This document shows, piece by piece, positions 10,244 through 20,980 of a stretch of DNA of 64,000 nt (position 1 is the first letter of the stretch; each line of letters starts with the position of its first letter). Made by a program: the position numbers and the translations under genes. This DNA comes from Comamonas sp. 26 (lineage in GTDB: Bacteria; Pseudomonadota; Gammaproteobacteria; Burkholderiales; Burkholderiaceae_C), in NCBI RefSeq assembly GCF_002754475.1, contig NZ_PEFL01000001.1, forward strand, positions 248,001 through 312,000, in the 5' to 3' direction. A model generated the notes under the pieces. The model had not been told where the DNA came from and made no database searches. It worked only from the letters and a program-made list of their open reading frames with translations.

Positions 10244-10701
10244 TGAGTGTGATTCAGCGCGTCAAACAGGCGCGTGTGGAAGTCGATGGCCGCATGACCG
10301 GTGAGATCGGACAAGGCCTGCTGGTGCTGGTCTGTGCCGAGCGCGGCGATACCGAGGCTGAGGCCGACAAGCTTCTGGCCAAGATGCTCAAGCTGCGCAT
10401 CTTCAGCGATGAGGCCGGAAAGATGAACAAAAGCGTGCAGGATGTGGGTGGTGGCCTGCTCATCGTCAGCCAGTTCACGCTGGCAGCGGATACCAGGGGC
10501 GGCAACCGCCCCAGCTTTACCGCTGCCGCAGCACCCGATGAAGGCCGTCGCCTTTACAACTACTTTGTGGACAAGGCCCGCGTAGCCCACCCCGTGGTGC
10601 AGACCGGCGAATTTGCCGCCGACATGCAGGTGCATCTGGTGAACGACGGGCCGGTGACTATTCCCCTGCGCATAGAGCCAGCTGTACAGCCCCAGTCGTA
10701 A
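10240..10701 (+). CDS. dtd: D-aminoacyl-tRNA deacylase
   Basis: 153 residues. Dtd hydrolyses D-amino acids (and glycine mischarged on tRNA-Ala) from tRNA in the cytoplasm. The two family signatures are present: [12 protein letters not shown] near residues 78-89, and NDGPVTIPL near 138, which carries the Gly-cisPro motif that enforces chirality. Length is normal. The start overlaps the CDF stop by four bases (ATGA), so the pair is an operon. The alternative start one codon downstream makes no practical difference. Confidence 0.96.
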   Translation: MMSVIQRVKQARVEVDGRMTGEIGQGLLVLVCAERGDTEAEADKLLAKMLKLRIFSDEAGKMNKSVQDVGGGLLIVSQFTLAADTRGGNRPSFTAAAAPDEGRRLYNYFVDKARVAHPVVQTGEFAADMQVHLVNDGPVTIPLRIEPAVQPQS

Positions 10702-10795
10702 ATCGGGGCACGGCGGGCGCATGCCCCATGGCGGTCAGGGGCCAACCCGGAGCCTGAAGGGGCTCGGATGGGCTGGCCCCGGATAATTCAGCCCT

Positions 10796-12205
<1,410 letters not shown>

Positions 12206-12208
12206 AAA

Positions 12209-12255
12209 TAGCAGTCAAATTGGCCTCAGGCGCTTGTGTATCAAGCGCTGAGTGC
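12209..12255. repeat. Dispersed intergenic element, copy A
   Basis: Begins just after the dbpA stop with AATAGCAGTCAAATTGG, then GGCGCTTG, a short spacer and CAAGCGCTGAG. It shares the ATAGC...GCGCTT...AAGCGCT layout with other intergenic copies in this window. It sits directly before a terminator. Confidence 0.5.
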
Positions 12256-12261
12256 TCACAA

Positions 12262-12293
12262 AAAAAGCCTTCTCGTTACGGAGAAGGCTTTTT
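12262..12293. terminator. Bidirectional terminator between dbpA and the TSUP gene
   Basis: Perfect 8-bp stem GCCTTCTC / GAGAAGGC with a 6-base loop, flanked by an A-run on the left and a T-run on the right, so it can end transcripts from both converging genes. Confidence 0.9.
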
Positions 12294-12314
12294 GCTTTGG
12301 GGTTGACGGACGTG

Positions 12315-13079
12315 TCAGCCTTTGGCGAAGAACAGTCCCGCCATCACCAGCCCCGTGGCCACAATGCACCAGCGCAGGATGTGGGCCGGAATTTTGCGCG
12401 CCACGCGTGCGCCGAGATAGCCGCCCAGCGTGGCAGCCACCATCATCACCAGCGCTTGTTCCCATTGCACAATCCCGCCCACGGCGTAGATGGCGACGGC
12501 AATGACTGTGAGCAGGGCTGAGACCAGGTTTTTCATGCCGTTCATGGCATTCAGCTGGGTCTGGCCCAGCAGGCAGAACAGGGCCAGCAGCAAGATGCCC
12601 AGACCGCCGTTGAAGTAGCCGCCGTACACCGCCACGATCAGCATGCCGATAGCGGCCTTGGTGGCATTGGGTGCGGCGTTGCTTGCATTCTTGCCCGAGG
12701 CCCAGACACGCAGCTGCGGGCCAAAGGCAAACATGGCGGTGGCCGCCAGCAGCAGCCAGGGAACGACTTTGCGGAAGGTCGCATCGGGCGTGAACAGCAG
12801 CAGTGCGGCCCCCGCCGAGCCGCCCATCAGCGACAGCGCGATCACCTGCTTCATGGACAGGCCGGGCGGCGACTGCATATCGTCCTTGAAGCCCCATGCG
12901 CCCGCCATATATCCAGGCAGCAAGGCAACGGTGCCGGTGGCGTTCGCCACCACAGGGGGCACGCCGGTAAAGACCAGCGCGGGCAGGGTCAGAAAGCTGC
13001 CGCCGCCAGCCACGGCGTTGAGCGCGCCAGCGGCAAAGGCGGCGGCCAGCAGCAGGGCGAGGTGGCCCAGGTTGTCCAT
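12315..13079 (-). CDS. TSUP-family (TauE/SafE) membrane permease
   Basis: 254 residues with about eight hydrophobic segments and the family's N-terminal GGGSFLTLPALVFTGVPPVVANAT stretch (given here only to mark residues about 25-48: Gly-rich, with Pro-Pro-Val-Val-Ala-Asn). The TauE/SafE/TSUP family moves sulfur-containing or other organic anions across the inner membrane; the substrate is unknown here. GGAG lies seven bases before the ATG. It is divergent from a Bug-type binding protein across an AT-rich 151-bp gap, so the two might share a substrate, though this is inference. Confidence 0.87.
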   Translation of the reverse strand: MDNLGHLALLLAAAFAAGALNAVAGGGSFLTLPALVFTGVPPVVANATGTVALLPGYMAGAWGFKDDMQSPPGLSMKQVIALSLMGGSAGAALLLFTPDATFRKVVPWLLLAATAMFAFGPQLRVWASGKNASNAAPNATKAAIGMLIVAVYGGYFNGGLGILLLALFCLLGQTQLNAMNGMKNLVSALLTVIAVAIYAVGGIVQWEQALVMMVAATLGGYLGARVARKIPAHILRWCIVATGLVMAGLFFAKG

Positions 13080-13230
13080 GGATTTGTCTCCTGATTGGGA
13101 ATCTTGTGGTGCGCCGATCCGATGAGGTCGAGCTGTTTAATTATTTTTAGAAATAAAAAAATGTAAAAACAGTATTTTGAGAAATAAACCAATGTTTTGA
13201 CAATCACTTCCTACGTTAAGGAGTTTTGCC

Positions 13231-14214
13231 GTGAATCTGCCCCGTTTCTTCTCTCGCACCGCTTGGGCCTTGCTGGCTGCAACCTGTGTGCAGGGTGCAG
13301 CCATGGCTCAGCAGCCGGACTTTCCGGCGCGCTCCGTCAAGCTGGTGGTGGCGAACGGCGCGGGCAGCGCGCCTGATTTGCTGGCGCGTCAGGTGGGCAA
13401 TGTGGTGGGCAAGGAATGGAAGCAGGCCGTTGTTGTGGAGAACAAGGGCGCAGCAGGTGGTGTTTCGGCTGTGGATGCCGTGGTCAAGGCCCAGCCCGAT
13501 GGCTACACCCTGCTGGTGGGCGGCGACAGCGCCATCACCATCATGCCCAATGTGCAGCGCAACCTGCCATATGACGTCAAGAACGATCTGGTGCCGGTGA
13601 CCAAGCTCGGCCAGTCCGACTTTGTGCTGGTGGCCAACCCGAAGAAGGGCTTCAAGACCGTGCAGGACTTTGTGAGCTATGCCAAGGCTCACCCCGGCAA
13701 GATCAACTACGCATCGTCAGGCACAGGTGGTGCCCAGCATCTGGCGATGGAGCAGTTCAAGCAGCGCGCAGGCTTCTTCGCCACGCATATTCCCTATCGC
13801 GGTGGCCCACAAGGTCTGCAGGATGTGCTGGCGGGTCAGGTCGATGTGATGCTGATTGCCGTGGCACCCGCCATCACGCAGATTCAAAGCGGCAAACTGA
13901 CCGCGCTGGCGGTGTCGGGCCTGCAACGCCATGCCTTGCTGCCCCAGGTGCAGACGCTGGCTGAGAGTTACAAGGGTTTTGAAGCCGGAGCCTGGTTTGG
14001 CCTGTTTGCCCCTAAGGGCACGCCCGCCGCCTTGGTGCAAGCCATTGCGCAGGATACGGACCGTGCCCTGAAAGACCCAGAGCTGCGCAAGAGCTTGCTG
14101 CAGCAAGGCATTACGCCCGTGGGTGAAGGCCAGCAGGTCTTTGCCAAGCAGATCAAGACCGAAGTTGTGCGCGTTGCGCAACTGGTGCGCACCATTGGCC
14201 TGAGCGTTGAATAA
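13231..14214 (+). CDS. Bug/TctC-family periplasmic binding protein
   Basis: 327 residues with a GTG start preceded by TTAAGGAG. A cleavable signal peptide ends near ...QGAAMA, followed by the Bug core: FPARSVKLVVANGAGSAPDLLAR, then the conserved GYTLLVGG and HIPYRGGPQGLQDVLAGQVD. These proteins bind small carboxylates or similar metabolites in the periplasm and feed tripartite transporters or signalling systems. No TctA/TctB-like partner is nearby, which is common in this bacterial group. It is divergent from the TSUP permease and ended by a terminator at 14235-14266. The ligand cannot be predicted. Confidence 0.93.
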   Translation: MNLPRFFSRTAWALLAATCVQGAAMAQQPDFPARSVKLVVANGAGSAPDLLARQVGNVVGKEWKQAVVVENKGAAGGVSAVDAVVKAQPDGYTLLVGGDSAITIMPNVQRNLPYDVKNDLVPVTKLGQSDFVLVANPKKGFKTVQDFVSYAKAHPGKINYASSGTGGAQHLAMEQFKQRAGFFATHIPYRGGPQGLQDVLAGQVDVMLIAVAPAITQIQSGKLTALAVSGLQRHALLPQVQTLAESYKGFEAGAWFGLFAPKGTPAALVQAIAQDTDRALKDPELRKSLLQQGITPVGEGQQVFAKQIKTEVVRVAQLVRTIGLSVE

Positions 14215-14234
14215 ACAGTTCCAGCATTAAAAAA

Positions 14235-14266
14235 CGGCCTGTCCAAGTACTAGCTTGGGCAGGCCG
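14235..14266. terminator. Hairpin terminator between the Bug gene and ybeY
   Basis: Stem CGGCCTGTCCAAG / CTTGGGCAGGCCG (one G-T pair) with a short loop, an A-run before and T-rich sequence after. It lies between converging genes and is probably bidirectional. Confidence 0.88.
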
Positions 14267-14307
14267 CTTTGTTTTTGGTAGCGCCATATGCCAAGGCGCT
14301 ATGGCAG

Positions 14308-14766
14308 TTACTGAGCGTAGGGGTCCTCAAACCCCATCTCTTTCATGATGTCGGTCTCGTAGGCTTCCATCTCTTCAGCGTCTTCCTCGCTGGTCTCATG
14401 GTCCCAGCCTTGGGCATGCAGCGTGCCGTGCACCAGCAGGTGTGCGTAATGCTCTTCCAGCGTCTTGTTCTGCTCTTTGGCTTCGCGCTCCACCACGGGG
14501 GCGCAGAGAACCAGGTCGGCCATTACGGTGGGTTCTTGCTGGTAGTCAAAGGTCAGCACATTGGTCGCGTAATCCTTTTGACGGAACTCGCGGTTGAGCT
14601 TTTGGCCTTCTTCGGTGTCGACGATGCGCACGGTGATCTCGGCATCCACCGCCAGCGCATGGCGAATCCAGGTCGTGACCTTGCTGCGGGTCAGCAGCTC
14701 GCGGTGGGCTGTGGCCTCGGCAGAGGGGCCAAATTGCAGAGACAGTTGCAGTTGATTTAAAGACAT
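14308..14766 (-). CDS. ybeY: Endoribonuclease YbeY (rRNA maturation)
   Basis: 152 residues. YbeY is a zinc-dependent single-strand endoribonuclease needed for 16S rRNA 3'-end maturation and 70S quality control. The zinc motif H-x3-H-x5-H is seen as [11 protein letters not shown] (His113, His117, His123), with the typical preceding TNVLTFDY. It lies downstream of the PhoH-like ybeZ on the same strand with a 49-bp gap that holds a copy of the dispersed repeat. No clear Shine-Dalgarno is seen. Confidence 0.95.
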   Translation of the reverse strand: MSLNQLQLSLQFGPSAEATAHRELLTRSKVTTWIRHALAVDAEITVRIVDTEEGQKLNREFRQKDYATNVLTFDYQQEPTVMADLVLCAPVVEREAKEQNKTLEEHYAHLLVHGTLHAQGWDHETSEEDAEEMEAYETDIMKEMGFEDPYAQ

Positions 14767-14770
14767 TTTG

Positions 14771-14818
14771 GCTTGTAGCGCTTATCTGGTAAGTGCTGGT
14801 AGCTATGAATTTTGATTA
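14771..14818. repeat. Dispersed intergenic element, copy B
   Basis: Read on the minus strand it gives AATTCATAGCTACCAGCACT and then AAGCGCTACAAGCC, the same layout as the other copies. It fills the gap between ybeZ and ybeY, inside a probable operon. Confidence 0.5.
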
Positions 14819-15829
14819 AAGCTCATCCGCCGTAGGCAGCGGTCGGGCACTGCGGCTGGCTGGCACCCGGGTCTTGGGAGCTGAGGTGCCTTGGGTCACA
14901 CGGCCATGGGCGTCGTAAGCATCCACAATGCGGGCGACCAGCGGGTGGCGCACCACGTCCACACTGGTGAAGTGATTGACGGAGATGCCCTTGACGCGGC
15001 GCAGCACGCGTTCGGCATCGACCAGGCCGCTGGGCGCGCCCTTGGGCAAGTCCACCTGGCTCACGTCGCCTGTCACCACGGCCTTGGCACCAAAGCCGAT
15101 GCGGGTGAGAAACATCTTCATCTGCTCGGGCGTGGTGTTCTGGGCTTCGTCCAGAATCACAAAGGCATTGTTCAGCGTGCGCCCGCGCATAAAGGCCAGC
15201 GGCGCGATTTCAAGCACATTGCGCTCAAAAGCCTTTTGCACTTTCTCGTAGCCCATCAGGTCGTAGAGCGCGTCGTACAGCGGACGCAGATAGGGGTCTA
15301 CCTTCTGCGCCAGATCGCCGGGCAGAAAGCCCAGACGCTCGCCAGCCTCGACAGCAGGGCGCGTCAGCACAATGCGCTGCACGGCGCTGCGCTCCAGCGC
15401 ATCGACGGCGCAGGCCACGGCCAGATAGGTCTTGCCGGTACCTGCGGGGCCAATGCCGAAGGTGATGTCATGCTTGGCAATGTTTTCCAGGTACAGCGCC
15501 TGATTGGGCGTGCGCGCGCGCAGGTCGGCGCGGCGTGTGGTCAGCTGGGGCGCGGTCAGGTCGGCTTCCAGCATTTCGGCATCGCCAGCCAGCATCAGTT
15601 GCAGGGTATCGTCGGCGATGACATCGTCAGCCAGCTCATACAGGGCTTGCAGCAGTTCCAGCGCTTCATTGGCCTTGGCCTTGGGGCCGTCGATCTTGAA
15701 CTGCTCGTGGCGGTGAGCGATCTTGACGCCCAGCGCAATTTCAATGGTGCGCAGGTGCGCGTCCGTCGGTCCGCAGAGATGGGACAGGCGTGAGTTGTGG
15801 TGGGGAGTGAAAGAGTGGCGCAGGATCAC
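14816..15829 (-). CDS. ybeZ: PhoH-like ATPase YbeZ
   Basis: 337 residues. PhoH-family P-loop ATPase, usually encoded next to ybeY and thought to work with it in rRNA processing. Walker A is GPAGTGKT (about residue 131), Walker B is FVILDEAQN, and the family stretches [16 protein letters not shown] and [12 protein letters not shown] are present. The N-terminal [13 protein letters not shown] matches the usual start region. A GTG start at 15829 is used; a Shine-Dalgarno is not obvious. The C-terminal tail (about 25 residues, Arg/Pro/Ser-rich) is variable. It is divergent from ruvA by 48 bases. Confidence 0.93.
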   Translation of the reverse strand: MILRHSFTPHHNSRLSHLCGPTDAHLRTIEIALGVKIAHRHEQFKIDGPKAKANEALELLQALYELADDVIADDTLQLMLAGDAEMLEADLTAPQLTTRRADLRARTPNQALYLENIAKHDITFGIGPAGTGKTYLAVACAVDALERSAVQRIVLTRPAVEAGERLGFLPGDLAQKVDPYLRPLYDALYDLMGYEKVQKAFERNVLEIAPLAFMRGRTLNNAFVILDEAQNTTPEQMKMFLTRIGFGAKAVVTGDVSQVDLPKGAPSGLVDAERVLRRVKGISVNHFTSVDVVRHPLVARIVDAYDAHGRVTQGTSAPKTRVPASRSARPLPTADEL

Positions 15830-15877
15830 GCGGATAATTTCTCAAAAGATGGCCGCACAGTGCGGCAAAGGACTTCA

Positions 15878-16453
15878 ATGATAGGCAAATTGACTGGAAC
15901 GCTGCTGGAAAAAAACCCGCCCGAGGTATTGGTGGACTGCGGCGGTGTGGGCTACGAGGTGCAAGTGCCCATGAGCACCTTCTACAACCTGCCCGCCAAC
16001 GGTGCCAAGGTGGCCTTGCTGACCCATTTTGTGGTGCGCGAAGATGCCCAGCTGCTGTTCGGCTTTGCCACGGCCCGCGAGCGCCAGACATTTCGCGAAC
16101 TCATCAAGATCACCGGCGTTGGCCCGCGCATGGCGCTGGCCGTGCTCAGTGGTCTGAGCATTGATGATCTCGCGGATGCGGTATCGCAGCAAGAAGCAGG
16201 GCGATTGGTCAAAGTGCCGGGCATTGGCAAAAAGACGGCCGAGCGTCTACTGCTGGAGCTCAAGGGCAAGATCGGGGCAGATACCGGCGCGCAGTCGCTG
16301 TTTGCCAATAACAATGACCAGAGCGATATTCAGCAGGCGCTGATGGCGCTGGGCTACTCGGACAAGGAAGCGTCTGCCGCCCTCAAGAAACTCCCACCCG
16401 ATGTAGGGGTGAGCGAGGGCATTAAGCTCGCGCTCAAGGCTTTGACGAAATAG
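15878..16453 (+). CDS. ruvA: Holliday junction helicase subunit RuvA
   Basis: 191 residues. RuvA binds four-way DNA junctions as a tetramer and loads RuvB for branch migration. The start [12 protein letters not shown] at 15878 is chosen because it is the family N-terminus and AAAGGA precedes it; the frame is open upstream to 15797. Domain I contains [13 protein letters not shown]. Helix-hairpin-helix motifs [15 protein letters not shown] and [19 protein letters not shown] (about 70-130) are present, and the RuvB-contacting domain III closes the protein. ruvB is not adjacent: it lies about 4.7 kb downstream, after three unrelated genes. Confidence 0.96.
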   Translation: MIGKLTGTLLEKNPPEVLVDCGGVGYEVQVPMSTFYNLPANGAKVALLTHFVVREDAQLLFGFATARERQTFRELIKITGVGPRMALAVLSGLSIDDLADAVSQQEAGRLVKVPGIGKKTAERLLLELKGKIGADTGAQSLFANNNDQSDIQQALMALGYSDKEASAALKKLPPDVGVSEGIKLALKALTK

Positions 16454-16501
16454 CTTGCTGGCCCTGTGCCGGTCCGGTCGTGAACTGCAGGAGGACACGA
16501 T

Positions 16502-18070
16502 ATGAGTTGGTGGAGACAGGGCAGGCGCATCGCCCCTCGATGCGCAAGTGTGGTGCTGGTCGTGCTGACCGCTTGTGGCGGCGGAGGCGGGGGCAGTGCT
16601 CCTGATCCAGGGCCGGGCGGTGGCGCTGGTGGTAGCGGTGGCGGTGGCAATGGTGTTGTTGCCGGTGTTGCAGGTGTTGGAGATATCAACCCTCCGTCAG
16701 GCCCGCCCAAAGCCTATGTGCTGGATTCGCTGGTCGTTCCCGCTGCGGCATCAGCGGCGGCGACCAAAGGCGTGGCGCTGGCCACTGCCGCCGTGCGGCC
16801 TCAGGCCATCAGTCTGGCGTTACCGCAGTGGAGCAATGCCCCGCTGCCGGTAATGCCCATTCCGGGCCTGCCCATGCAGATCGGTGCGCCGCGAGAGTTG
16901 TCTTCGTTGCAGTCTGCAGGAGACATGGCCCGAACGCTGAAGTGGACCCCGGCACCAGATGGCGGGCTGGTCGCGGCGATCAGCATTACATCCACCGGTG
17001 CCTATGGGGTGCGACTGGGGCTGGTCGTGGATGCCTTGCCGGATGTGGCCCAGATTCGTTTGTATCGGCAGGACCGCAACAAGACCGGATTTGAAACCAC
17101 GGGCCAAGCCATCAACGAGGCCATTGCTCGAAATCGCCGCGTCGATGGCAATACTCCGGCGGCCAGCATCTGGTGGACGCCTGATCAGGGGGCCGAAGAG
17201 GTCACGCTGGAAATCGGCCTGCCCGCAGGGGTGCCCACTTCGCAGGTGCGGATTGCCCTTCCCGCGCTCACTCACGCCTATATCAATCTGGCTTTGCCCA
17301 CGCAGGCCGATTTGCGTGAGAACTTCGTGAGCAGGAATGTGGGCGATGCAGGTGACTGCGAGCAGGATGCCAGCTGTGCCAACCAATATGCGACCGAGCG
17401 CAATGCCGTGGCGCGCATGACGTATGTGGGTCCAGACAATCGTTATTACTACTGCACAGGCTCTTTGCTGAACAACACCAAGCTTGATTACACGCCATAC
17501 TTTTTGTCGGCCAACCACTGCATCTCTACACAGGCCTCGGCCACTTCGCTGCGCACGGACTGGTTCTTCCGTTCGGCCAGCTGCAACAGCTTTGAGCCCA
17601 ATGCCCAGACCGCAGCACTGCAGCGCGGCGCCACCTTGCTTTATGCGGCGGCAGCCACTGATACCACGCTGATGCGGCTCAATGAAGCGCCACCAGCTGG
17701 TGTCACGCTGACCGGCTGGGATGCTCGTGGCACGGCGGTGGCCGGTACGGCCATTTACGGCCTGCATCACCCGCAGGGCGACTGGCTCAAATACAGCGAA
17801 GGCCAGGTACAGCGTCTGAGCAACTGTACGGTTGGCAATGGTGGCGTCACCTGCAGCCCCGGCAATGCCCAAAGCGATTATCTGAACATCAGCTGGAGCA
17901 AGGGCATCACCGAAGGCGGCAGCAGCGGATCCTCCATTTTTGTAGGCGGCCGCGTAGTGGGAACGCTGTCTGGCGGCAGCAGCTCATGCACGGCCAGCGG
18001 TGGCTCCGATGTCTATAGCCGCTTCGACCGGGCTTTCAATAGCCCGATAGGTAACTGGCTAGCGCAGTAG
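16502..18070 (+). CDS. Lipoprotein serine protease, lysyl-endopeptidase-like
   Basis: 522 residues. A lipoprotein signal with lipobox VLTAC (Cys25) is followed by a Gly-rich linker (about 26-58), an accessory beta-rich region, and a C-terminal trypsin-fold domain. Catalytic triad candidates: His in LSANHC, Asp in ATDTTLMRL, and Ser475 in GGSSGSSIF. This arrangement and the several Cys residues resemble lysyl endopeptidases such as Achromobacter protease I, but the cleavage specificity is inference. It is probably anchored in the outer membrane or periplasm. GGAGGAC precedes the ATG. It lies between ruvA and a peroxiredoxin gene. Confidence 0.85.
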   Translation: MSWWRQGRRIAPRCASVVLVVLTACGGGGGGSAPDPGPGGGAGGSGGGGNGVVAGVAGVGDINPPSGPPKAYVLDSLVVPAAASAAATKGVALATAAVRPQAISLALPQWSNAPLPVMPIPGLPMQIGAPRELSSLQSAGDMARTLKWTPAPDGGLVAAISITSTGAYGVRLGLVVDALPDVAQIRLYRQDRNKTGFETTGQAINEAIARNRRVDGNTPAASIWWTPDQGAEEVTLEIGLPAGVPTSQVRIALPALTHAYINLALPTQADLRENFVSRNVGDAGDCEQDASCANQYATERNAVARMTYVGPDNRYYYCTGSLLNNTKLDYTPYFLSANHCISTQASATSLRTDWFFRSASCNSFEPNAQTAALQRGATLLYAAAATDTTLMRLNEAPPAGVTLTGWDARGTAVAGTAIYGLHHPQGDWLKYSEGQVQRLSNCTVGNGGVTCSPGNAQSDYLNISWSKGITEGGSSGSSIFVGGRVVGTLSGGSSSCTASGGSDVYSRFDRAFNSPIGNWLAQ

Positions 18071-18095
18071 CAGTCCGGAAGGACTCGCGAGGGCG

Positions 18096-18632
18096 TTATT
18101 TGCCGGTCAATTTTTTGACGGCGGCTTCGGTCTGCTGCACATGGGCCAGAGGGTCGCTGCTGACGAGTGCAAACTTCACCTTGCCATCCTGCCCGATGAC
18201 ATAGGAAATACGACTGGCCATGGCTAGGTTGGCAGCGATTGCCGCGTCATAGGCCTTGATGGTCTGGGCCTTTGGGTCGGACGCTACGGCAAACTGGTCG
18301 CGGCAGGCTTCGGTGGAAAACTTCTTGAGCGTGTCGATATCGTCATGTGACATGCCCACCACCGTGGCACCCATGGCAGTGAACTGAGGCGTGGCTTCGG
18401 CAAATGCATGGGCTTCCAAAGTGCAGCCCTGTGTGAATGCCTTGGGGAAGAAGTACAGCACCACCGGCCCCTTTTTCAGCGCGGCGGCCATGTCAAAGTC
18501 AAACGCCTTGCCGGCCACTGCCGCCGGTGTCTTGAAGTTGGGCGCAGCATCGCCGACTTTGAGCGCAGCCTGGGCAGCGGGGGCAATCAGGGAGGCGAGC
18601 AGCCAGGGGGCGAGCTGATGGATCTTGAACAT
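18096..18632 (-). CDS. Exported peroxiredoxin (AhpC/TSA, BCP-like)
   Basis: 178 residues from the ATG at 18632 (AAAGG upstream); a longer frame starts at 18689 but would bury the signal peptide. The N-terminal MFKIHQLAPWLLASLIAPAA is a signal peptide cleaved after AQA. The mature part has the thioredoxin fold, with the peroxidatic Cys in FTQGCTLEAHAF in place of the usual PGCT, and LYFFPKA before it. It probably reduces peroxides in the periplasm. The resolving cysteine candidate is in EACRDQF. It converges with the protease gene, with 25 bases between stops. Confidence 0.88.
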   Translation of the reverse strand: MFKIHQLAPWLLASLIAPAAQAALKVGDAAPNFKTPAAVAGKAFDFDMAAALKKGPVVLYFFPKAFTQGCTLEAHAFAEATPQFTAMGATVVGMSHDDIDTLKKFSTEACRDQFAVASDPKAQTIKAYDAAIAANLAMASRISYVIGQDGKVKFALVSSDPLAHVQQTEAAVKKLTGK

Positions 18633-18754
18633 GGCAAAGCCTTTAAGAACGTGTGAACGGTCTCTACGATGCCATGGATTGTTCGCCATCCTTCATTCGC
18701 CTTGCTGTTGTCCAGCCTACTGCACTCTTGCTAGCCCCCTTTTTGCTTGCGTGC

Positions 18755-20980
18755 TTACTTCGCGCCGCTCAGTGAGGCGCGGTATTCCAGCGCATAGGCC
18801 AGTTTGCCGGCCTTTTTGCCATCCGCAGGCTTGGGTGTGGATAGGTCGGTGTAGGTGGCCGTGCCAAAGGCCGCCATCTGGCCCATCTGCACTGCGTTGT
18901 AGCCCGAAGCTCCGATCATCTCCGTAGGGTTGGCGGCCAGCATCAGGTTGGATGCGTCCTTGATAGCTTGCATATAGCCGCCGTCGGAGCCGTTGCCCGC
19001 CAGATTCAGGCCGTACTGGCTAAGTTTGAAGTTACGCGGCGCGGCTTGCAGCCATTCGCTCCAGTAAAACTCCAGAAACTCGGAAGGATTGACCGGCTTG
19101 TTGTAGCCCACTTCGCGGGTGAAGTAGACCAGCGAGCGGAAGGGGTCGTCCTTGAGACCATTGGACAGGCCCAGCTGGCGCGGCAGATCGACGGGGGTGA
19201 TGGACGAACCGTCAGGCAGCTTGAGCCAGACAAACTTGTTGGCGCGCATGGTGCGCCAGAAGCTGGCGTTGTTCGAGTCCTTGTAATTGCCCTTGATCAT
19301 CACCGGCATTTGCACCTGACCACCGGCCAGACCGGTGGTCACATTGCCGTTGCTGTTGGGTGCTTCCCAAAGGCTGGTGAAGCTGTGGTGTCCGTCGGTC
19401 AGGAAGAGCTGGCCTTTGGGGCCGACCACGGCGGTCTTCAGCAGGCTCTGGTAGTTGGCGACCTGGGCCTTGCAGGTGAAGCTGCTGCGGTCGTTGAGCT
19501 TGGAGCTGGCCGTGATGCCGTTCTTGGCCGTGGAGTCCTGGCCGCTGTCTTCGCACAAATCGTCAAAGGCTTTTTGCCATTGCGTGGAGGCCACGCTGCC
19601 GGTCGCGGTGTGGGTATAGCGACCCTGCTTGTAGTAGATCTGGTCGTAGCCGATGGCAGGTTGCGTGGGCAGGGCGTCTGCCAGCGTGATCATGACCGGG
19701 TCGGTGCTGGCTGGGCTCTTGTCCAGGTGCTTGGGCAGCACTGCTTGCTCGGGCAACCGCTGGCACGCGCCCAGCGCGCTGGTGTCGGCGTCAGCAGGGC
19801 CGCTGCTGCCCGCGTAGTAGAAACTGTTGGCCGAGACCGGCAGCAGCGTGCGCGTCGCACTGTTGCCGCTGGCCCATTGGCCGCCGAACAAACCGTTGGC
19901 CGCGCTGCCTGAGCCGGACGCTGTGTTGGCACTGAGCTTCAGGTCGATGTCGATGGTGTCGGTCTGCAGCAGGCCGTTGCCGATGGAGACATAGTGGCGC
20001 ATGCTGCGGCCTGTGCCTCCCTGCTCGGGATGTGTGCACAGCCATTCGCCATCCAGCGCCGTGGCGGCCACGGGGGCCGTGGCGGCAGACTGCAAGGTCC
20101 AGTTACCCGAGGTGAAGCTGCCACCCGAAGCGGCGCTGTAGACGTCGACGGATATGGCCGCGCCGTCGCTACGCTTGCCCACCACGGCGCGGCCGATACG
20201 TTGGCCGCCCAGCTCCAGCACCAGGGCACCGGGGTAGGTGGTCTGGTCGGGATCTACCGTCACGCGACCGGTGATGCCGTTGCTGCAGCTGTCGCTTGCG
20301 CCCTGGCCGGGGCAGACGCGCACAACGCCATCATTGGCAATGCGCAGCTGGCCCGCGCTGGCGCTGGGGGGGCCGGACTTGCCCGAGGCGGAATACACCG
20401 CCTCATTGCGCAGATAGTTGTAGGTGCCGGCCAGAGCACTGATCTGTGCCGCACCCTGGTTGGAGGCGGTGAGCACGCCCTGCAGCGATGCGGTCGATGT
20501 GGCCGAGGTATCCAGCAAATTGGGCAAGCCGTCAATGTTGCCGGCGACCAGTCCGGTTTCCGCGGCAAAGCGCAGAGTGACTTCGCTCAGGCGACTCACC
20601 AGAGCAGCAGGAAGATTGCTAGCCGCCACGGGCTGGAACTTCTGGGCCAAGAATTGGCCGTTGGCATCCACGCTGTAGACGCTGGTGATGGCTCCGGCCA
20701 GACCAAAGCGCGAATCCACAAAGCGCAGTGTGATCTGCTTGGCGGTGCTGTCCAGGCTCAGTGCCACGGTATCGCCAAAACTCAGCGTGCCCAGGTAGCT
20801 GCTGCTGCCTGCAAGAGGCGCCAGTGCTGGAGCGGGTGCGGGCGCAGGAGCGGGGGCCGGGGCTGGTGATCCGTCGCCACCACCGCAGGCCGCGAGGGTT
20901 GCCGAGGCCGCCACAAGAACGGAGACTTGGGCGAGGCTGCGGAGTGCAGCGCCAGTTGGCGCAGGAGGGTTGAGGCGCAT
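18755..20980 (-). CDS. Exported ParB/Srx-like (ParBc_2) lipoprotein
   Basis: 741 residues from the ATG at 20980. A signal with lipobox TLAAC is followed by a Gly/Asp-rich stretch and an Ala-Pro repeat linker (PAPAPAPAPAPA). The middle ~400 residues are Ser/Thr/Ala-rich and unassigned. From about 438 to 640 the protein matches the putative ParB-like family ParBc_2: LPTQPAIGYDQIYYK, VVGPKGQLFLTDGHH (Asp529-Gly-His-His532), FWRTMRANKFVWL, DDPFRSLVYF and EFLEFYWSEWL. An exported location is odd for a ParB-like fold, so a non-DNA role such as ADP/ATP or nucleotide chemistry is possible; the function is unknown. Shine-Dalgarno is weak. Confidence 0.8.
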   Translation of the reverse strand: MRLNPPAPTGAALRSLAQVSVLVAASATLAACGGGDGSPAPAPAPAPAPAPALAPLAGSSSYLGTLSFGDTVALSLDSTAKQITLRFVDSRFGLAGAITSVYSVDANGQFLAQKFQPVAASNLPAALVSRLSEVTLRFAAETGLVAGNIDGLPNLLDTSATSTASLQGVLTASNQGAAQISALAGTYNYLRNEAVYSASGKSGPPSASAGQLRIANDGVVRVCPGQGASDSCSNGITGRVTVDPDQTTYPGALVLELGGQRIGRAVVGKRSDGAAISVDVYSAASGGSFTSGNWTLQSAATAPVAATALDGEWLCTHPEQGGTGRSMRHYVSIGNGLLQTDTIDIDLKLSANTASGSGSAANGLFGGQWASGNSATRTLLPVSANSFYYAGSSGPADADTSALGACQRLPEQAVLPKHLDKSPASTDPVMITLADALPTQPAIGYDQIYYKQGRYTHTATGSVASTQWQKAFDDLCEDSGQDSTAKNGITASSKLNDRSSFTCKAQVANYQSLLKTAVVGPKGQLFLTDGHHSFTSLWEAPNSNGNVTTGLAGGQVQMPVMIKGNYKDSNNASFWRTMRANKFVWLKLPDGSSITPVDLPRQLGLSNGLKDDPFRSLVYFTREVGYNKPVNPSEFLEFYWSEWLQAAPRNFKLSQYGLNLAGNGSDGGYMQAIKDASNLMLAANPTEMIGASGYNAVQMGQMAAFGTATYTDLSTPKPADGKKAGKLAYALEYRASLSGAK

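Noticed and set aside
20870..20930. CRISPR-like or tandem repeat
   Set aside because: The repetition encodes an Ala-Pro linker of the ParB-like lipoprotein and lacks spacers.
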